Positions 60,865-64,000 of a DNA stretch of 64,000 nucleotides are shown one piece after another. Each line of letters begins with the position of its first letter. The stretch's first letter is position 1. A program made the position numbers and the translations under genes. Source of the DNA: Virgisporangium ochraceum (GTDB lineage: Bacteria > Actinomycetota > Actinomycetes > Mycobacteriales > Micromonosporaceae); the NCBI RefSeq assembly GCF_016863655.1, contig NZ_BOPH01000081.1, forward strand, positions 56,132 to 120,131, read 5' to 3'. The notes under the pieces were generated by a model, which saw nothing but the letters and a program-made list of their open reading frames with translations, did no database searches and was not told the origin of the DNA.

Positions 60865-60878
60865 TGTTAGCGATAACA
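60865..60878. promoter_or_regulatory. LacI-type operator upstream of the GH5 gene
   Basis: TGTTAGCGATAACA is a near-perfect palindrome (one mismatched pair) of the type TGTTAGCGCTAACA bound by sugar-responsive LacI-family repressors. It lies 85 bp before the GH5 start. Another TAACA follows at about 60892. It differs from the CebR box, so another sugar signal may act here. Confidence 0.55.
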
Positions 60879-60966
60879 ACGACGACTGTCAATAACAGGT
60901 CCGCGGGAATTGGTGGACTGGTCCCGCCCCGTTAGCCTGCTCAGCATCGGTCGCGGGGGAGAGGTC

Positions 60967-61226
60967 ATGCCGGAACCGGACGTGGTGCTCGGGGTCGACC
61001 TCGGTACCAGCAACACCGTCGCGGTCGTGCACCGCGGAACGGAGGCGTCGCGGAGCGCAAGGAGTCGGGACGCTCGCAGGTGGTCGCCCTGACCGTCGAC
61101 TCCAGCCTGATGTGGGCGAGCGAGCCGGCGTCGGTCGGCAACGCGCCCCCGCTGAGCGTGAACGTGTCCGACGGCCTGATCCTCGTCGTGAACGCCGACC
61201 GCGGGCTCGTGCTGATCCGCACCTGA
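60967..61226 (+). pseudogene. Hsp70-like gene with a large internal deletion
   Basis: From the ATG at 60967 the sequence encodes the first 20 or so residues of an Hsp70/actin-type ATPase, with the phosphate loop VLGVDLGTSNTVAVVHR. This frame then derails and stops at 61092. In another frame, ending at 61224-61226, the text SQVVALTVDSSLMWASEPAS and LILVVNADRGLVLIRT looks like the end of a larger protein, perhaps the propeller-type tail of an actinomycete Hsp70-like fusion. So several hundred codons are lost and the ends joined. GGGGGAGAGG before the ATG shows the old ribosome site is still intact. Confidence 0.65.
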
Positions 61227-61284
61227 CGCCGCCCACCACCCCCGTGCCTCGCGGTGGTGGATCACCGCGGCTACGGTCGTCGCC

Positions 61285-62622
61285 GTGACACGGTTCGACT
61301 GGCGGGCGCTGGAGAACGAGCTGACCGACGCCCTCGTGCGCGCGGTCTCCGGTGTTGCCGCCGACCACCCCGACGAGCGCTGCTACGCCGCCGCGCTGTG
61401 GCTGCTGTACCGGGAGACCGACGGGCCGATCCGGCTACCCATGCTCGCCGTCAACACCGTGGAGGCGCTCGACCGGGTCCCGGCCGACGACCGGGACGAC
61501 GTGCGCTGGAGCCCCGCCGACTGGGAGTTCGACGACGTCGACTGGCTCCCCGACGAGGTCGCGCGTCGATGGGAGCACGACCTCGCCGGCTACGCCCGTC
61601 GTGGCACCGTCGCGCAGTGGGACGCCACGTTCGACCGTTTCGTCACGGCGCTGGTCACCGTGTGCCGGCGGGCCCGCCGCGGCCTGGGCGGCCTGCCGGT
61701 GGTGGTCCTCGACCCGGAGCTCCACCCGACGGTCATCCCGCGGATCCTGCCCAAGGCGCAGGTCAGCCGGATGTTCCCGGAGCTCGACGAGCATGCCCGG
61801 GCCTGGTCCGAGCTCGCCGCGCTGCCGCCGGCCCGGCGGGCCGCGCACCTGGCCGGGCTGCTGGGCACGTTCGACGGCCCGATCGGCAGCGAGGAGGCCG
61901 AGAAGGCGCTCCGCGACCTCGGACCGGACGCCGTACCCGCGCTCCTGCCGCGGCTCGGCGTCCCGGGAGAGGCCTGGCAGGCGGCGAAGATCCTTGCGGA
62001 CATCGGGTGGGCCGACGACACCGTGATCGGGGCCCTGGCCGAGGCACTCGACCGCACCGACGGCCCGGACCGGTCGTGGGTGGCGGCGGCGCTGTCCCGG
62101 CTCGGCCGGCTCGACGTCGTCCTCGCCGCGCCGGGGGCCTCCGGGGAGGTCGTGACCGCGGTCGCCGCCCCGTACCGGAGCTTCCGGGACCACTCGTCGG
62201 CGCCGCGGCCGCTGGACTACGGGCCGCTGGAACGGGCGCTCCAGGACCGTCCGGAGCTGCTGTCGGTGCTGGAGTCCGAGCTGTCACCGGGGACGCCGAT
62301 GTGCGAGATCGGTGCCGCCGAGGTCGACGAGGCGCTGCGCGGGACCGGATCCGCGCACGCGCTGGTGCGCCGCCATGCCGTGACCGTCCTCGGCGAACGG
62401 CGGCTCGGCGCGGCCGTCGGGCGTCGGGTGCTGCCGGTGCTGGCCGGCCGCGCCGCCGACGATCCCGACCCGCTGGTGCGGCGGTTGGCGGTTCTCGGGC
62501 TGCGGTGGTGGGGCCGGCAGGGGCACGCCTACCTGGACGTCGGCCGCGCCGCGCGCGACGGCGACCCCGACGGGTCGGTCCGGGTCGCGGCGCAGGGCTG
62601 GCTGGACGAAGCCGGCGGCTGA
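61285..62622 (+). CDS. DUF4303 protein with HEAT repeats
   Basis: A 445-residue soluble protein. The first 150 residues match the DUF4303 style (WRALENELTDALVRAVSGVA, ERCYAAALWLLYRETDG, WDATFDRFVTALVTVCRRAR). From about residue 190 it becomes an all-helical HEAT-like array (AEKALRDLGPDAVPALLPRL, AAKILADIGWADDTVIGALA, RRLAVLGLRWWGRQGHAYL). DUF4303 proteins often occur in immunity or stress contexts, but no toxin lies next to it. GTG start. Function not known. Confidence 0.75.
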   Translation: MTRFDWRALENELTDALVRAVSGVAADHPDERCYAAALWLLYRETDGPIRLPMLAVNTVEALDRVPADDRDDVRWSPADWEFDDVDWLPDEVARRWEHDLAGYARRGTVAQWDATFDRFVTALVTVCRRARRGLGGLPVVVLDPELHPTVIPRILPKAQVSRMFPELDEHARAWSELAALPPARRAAHLAGLLGTFDGPIGSEEAEKALRDLGPDAVPALLPRLGVPGEAWQAAKILADIGWADDTVIGALAEALDRTDGPDRSWVAAALSRLGRLDVVLAAPGASGEVVTAVAAPYRSFRDHSSAPRPLDYGPLERALQDRPELLSVLESELSPGTPMCEIGAAEVDEALRGTGSAHALVRRHAVTVLGERRLGAAVGRRVLPVLAGRAADDPDPLVRRLAVLGLRWWGRQGHAYLDVGRAARDGDPDGSVRVAAQGWLDEAGG

Positions 62623-62698
62623 GCCCGCCCGGGTGGGCACGGCCGAAAAGCCCGGGGGTAGGGTCGCCGGCGTCCGCGCACAGCCTTACCGTTGTGCC

Positions 62699-63421
62699 AT
62701 GCCGGAGCTGGTCTACCCGCCCGTGATCGCCGCCATGCTTGCCGCGTTCCGGGTCCTCGATCTGCGGATCACGATGTCAGGTGCCCAGCATGTGCCGGAG
62801 CGTGGAGGTGCGGTGCTGGCGAGCAACCACGTCAGCTACCTCGACTTCATCTTCTGCGGCCTCGCGGCGCGTCCCTCGAAGCGGTTGGTCCGTTTCATGG
62901 CGAAGCGGGAGATCTTCGACCACCGCGTGGGTGGGCCGTTGATGCGGGGCATGCGTCACATCTCGGTGGACCGCAACGCCGGCATGGCCTCGTACAAGGC
63001 CGCCCTCGAAGCGCTCAAGCGAGGCGAGGTGGTCGGCGTCTTCCCCGAGGCGACGATCAGCACGTCGTTCACGGTCAAGGAGTTCAAGACCGGGTCGGTG
63101 CGGATGGCGTCGGCCAGCGAGGTCCCGCTGGTGCCGATGGCGGTCTGGGGCACGCAACGCCTCTGGACGAAGGGGCGCAAGCGATCGCTCGGCAAGCGGC
63201 ACGTCCCGGTGACGATCCTCGTCGGTGAGCCCCTGCGGCCGGCCCGCCGGGACGACCAGGCCCAGGTGTCCGCGGAGCTGCACTCCCGCATCAGCGCGCT
63301 GGTCGACAAGGCGCAGCGCGAGTACCCCGACGAGCCCTCAGGCCCCGACGACCGCTGGTGGCTGCCCGCCCACCTGGGCGGGACCGCACCCGAACCGCCG
63401 GAGGTCGCCCCGGCCCCGTAG
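62699..63421 (+). CDS. 1-acylglycerol-3-phosphate O-acyltransferase-like (PlsC family)
   Basis: A 240-residue membrane-associated acyltransferase. The catalytic motif HX4D is NHVSYLD (His44, Asp49), FMAKREIF is motif II, VGVFPEATIS replaces the usual FPEGT, and PLVPMAVWGTQRLW is motif IV. The Gly-to-Ala change in motif III is common in actinomycete members. It should acylate lysophosphatidate or a related lipid. The ATG at 62699 is chosen by family length. Confidence 0.88.
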   Translation: MPELVYPPVIAAMLAAFRVLDLRITMSGAQHVPERGGAVLASNHVSYLDFIFCGLAARPSKRLVRFMAKREIFDHRVGGPLMRGMRHISVDRNAGMASYKAALEALKRGEVVGVFPEATISTSFTVKEFKTGSVRMASASEVPLVPMAVWGTQRLWTKGRKRSLGKRHVPVTILVGEPLRPARRDDQAQVSAELHSRISALVDKAQREYPDEPSGPDDRWWLPAHLGGTAPEPPEVAPAP

Positions 63422-63428
63422 CCGGGGG

Positions 63429-64000
63429 TCATGTGCCTTCGCGGAGGAACGCGGCGAGGTCGTCGTTCAGGTCGGCGACGGCGGCCTCGTACGCCGACGC
63501 GTCGACCTCGCGCAGGTGCGCGACGGACTCCGCCGCCCACCGGGCGAGGTCGTCGACAAGGTCGCGGACGTCGACGTCGAGGGCGCAGCGGCGGACGGTC
63601 CGCGCCACCGCGTCGAGCCCGGTGCGCCCGTAGGCGTCGGCGACCGTCTCGTCCGACGGGTGACCGCCGAAGATGCGGCGGAGCATCCGGTCCTCCGGCG
63701 ACAGCCGTCGCCGGACCATCGCCTCCTCGAGGGCCGGCAGGTCGGCGGCGGTCCGGACCGGTGGGATGGTGCGCCACCGGGCGATCTCGCCGTCGGTGGG
63801 CACCTCGTCGTCCGGTTCGTCGTCCGGTTCGTCGCCCGGCGTGAGCAGGGCGGCCCGTTTGGCGGTGAGCCCGGCGGGCACGGCCCGGGTCACCACCCAG
63901 GTGGTCAGCCACCAGCCGTGATCGGCGTCGGTCTCCACGGGCAGTAGGCCGGTCGCGGGTCGACCGTGCCATTGCCGCACCGGCGGGTGCGGCCCGCCGG
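63429..64000 (-). CDS. Hypothetical protein, 5' end possibly outside the window
   Basis: The frame is open to the window edge; an in-frame GTG at 63980 would give 183 residues. The visible protein has VETDADHGWWLTTWVVTRAV, an acidic repeat (DEPDDEPDDE, from a 12-bp duplication) and a helical C-terminal half rich in Asp and Arg (DVRDLVDDLARWAAESVAHL). No family recognised. It converges on the acyltransferase gene. Confidence 0.6.
   Translation of the reverse strand, partial: GGPHPPVRQWHGRPATGLLPVETDADHGWWLTTWVVTRAVPAGLTAKRAALLTPGDEPDDEPDDEVPTDGEIARWRTIPPVRTAADLPALEEAMVRRRLSPEDRMLRRIFGGHPSDETVADAYGRTGLDAVARTVRRCALDVDVRDLVDDLARWAAESVAHLREVDASAYEAAVADLNDDLAAFLREGT

Noticed and set aside
1..64000. 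tRNA, rRNA, riboswitch, CRISPR array, prophage or complete insertion sequence
   Set aside because: Looked for in the gaps between genes; no cloverleaf-like, rRNA-like, spaced-repeat or intact transposase sequence was seen. Gaps are mostly too short.

Overview
The window is very GC-rich DNA, almost wall to wall with genes, with many GTG starts and 4-bp stop/start overlaps. This, with a SARP-NB-ARC-TPR regulator, NarL-type two-component remnants, secreted CBM2 and ricin-lectin glycoside hydrolases and a CebR-type operator, points to a soil actinomycete. Pseudonocardiales or Micromonosporales would fit; the exact taxon cannot be read from the sequence. I see no rRNA, tRNA, CRISPR array, intact insertion sequence or prophage.

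Left part (1-7.2 kb): a PucR-type regulator cut by the window edge, divergent from a serine-hydroxymethyltransferase-like PLP enzyme. Next is a cytoplasmic BisC/TorZ-like molybdoenzyme (2763-5018) embedded in gene debris: truncated ends of a LuxR-type response regulator, a histidine kinase and an FtsX permease. A CcdA/TlpA thiol-redox pair follows.

7.2-18.9 kb: a divergent metabolic cluster. One arm encodes a FOXRED2-like flavoprotein and an acyl-AMP ligase. The other encodes an MIO ammonia-lyase with a tyrosine-type His-Leu motif, a second FOXRED2-like flavoprotein, an FMN 2-hydroxyacid oxidase, an unusual membrane-anchored P450 and a cation/proton antiporter. A perfect 14-bp palindrome lies between the arms and an OmpR-type two-component pair follows. 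The two flavoprotein genes share a 240-bp tract of about 97.5% identity, a probable gene-conversion tract.

18.8-24 kb: an alkyl-DHAP-synthase-like flavoprotein, an LRR protein, an unknown protein, a histidine phosphatase and a CPCC small protein. 24-41.9 kb: a catabolic island with a secreted tannase/feruloyl esterase, a complete HAAT-type ABC importer, a TetR regulator, a GAF-PucR regulator, a complete ribose-type ABC importer, an acyl-CoA ligase, a cupin, an LLM oxidoreductase and an SMP-30 lactonase. The last two genes carry matching promoters with almost the same 20-bp operator.

41.9-52 kb: a CPA1 antiporter, a CBM2 secreted protein under a perfect CebR box, a STAS/PP2C partner-switch pair, a nucleoside-phosphorylase-like protein ending in a RHIM-like amyloid motif (candidate immune effector), a secreted alpha/beta hydrolase and a NYN RNase-like protein. 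52-59.2 kb: an XRE-SARP-NB-ARC-TPR regulator divergent from MauE, a 50-residue four-cysteine peptide, a TlpA-like thioredoxin, an ABC exporter and an S26 signal peptidase. This looks like a compact production line for a disulfide-bonded secreted peptide and is my main candidate for an undescribed system. 59.2-64 kb: a GH5-ricin secreted glycosidase, an Hsp70-like pseudogene, a DUF4303-HEAT protein, an acyltransferase and a partial unknown gene.
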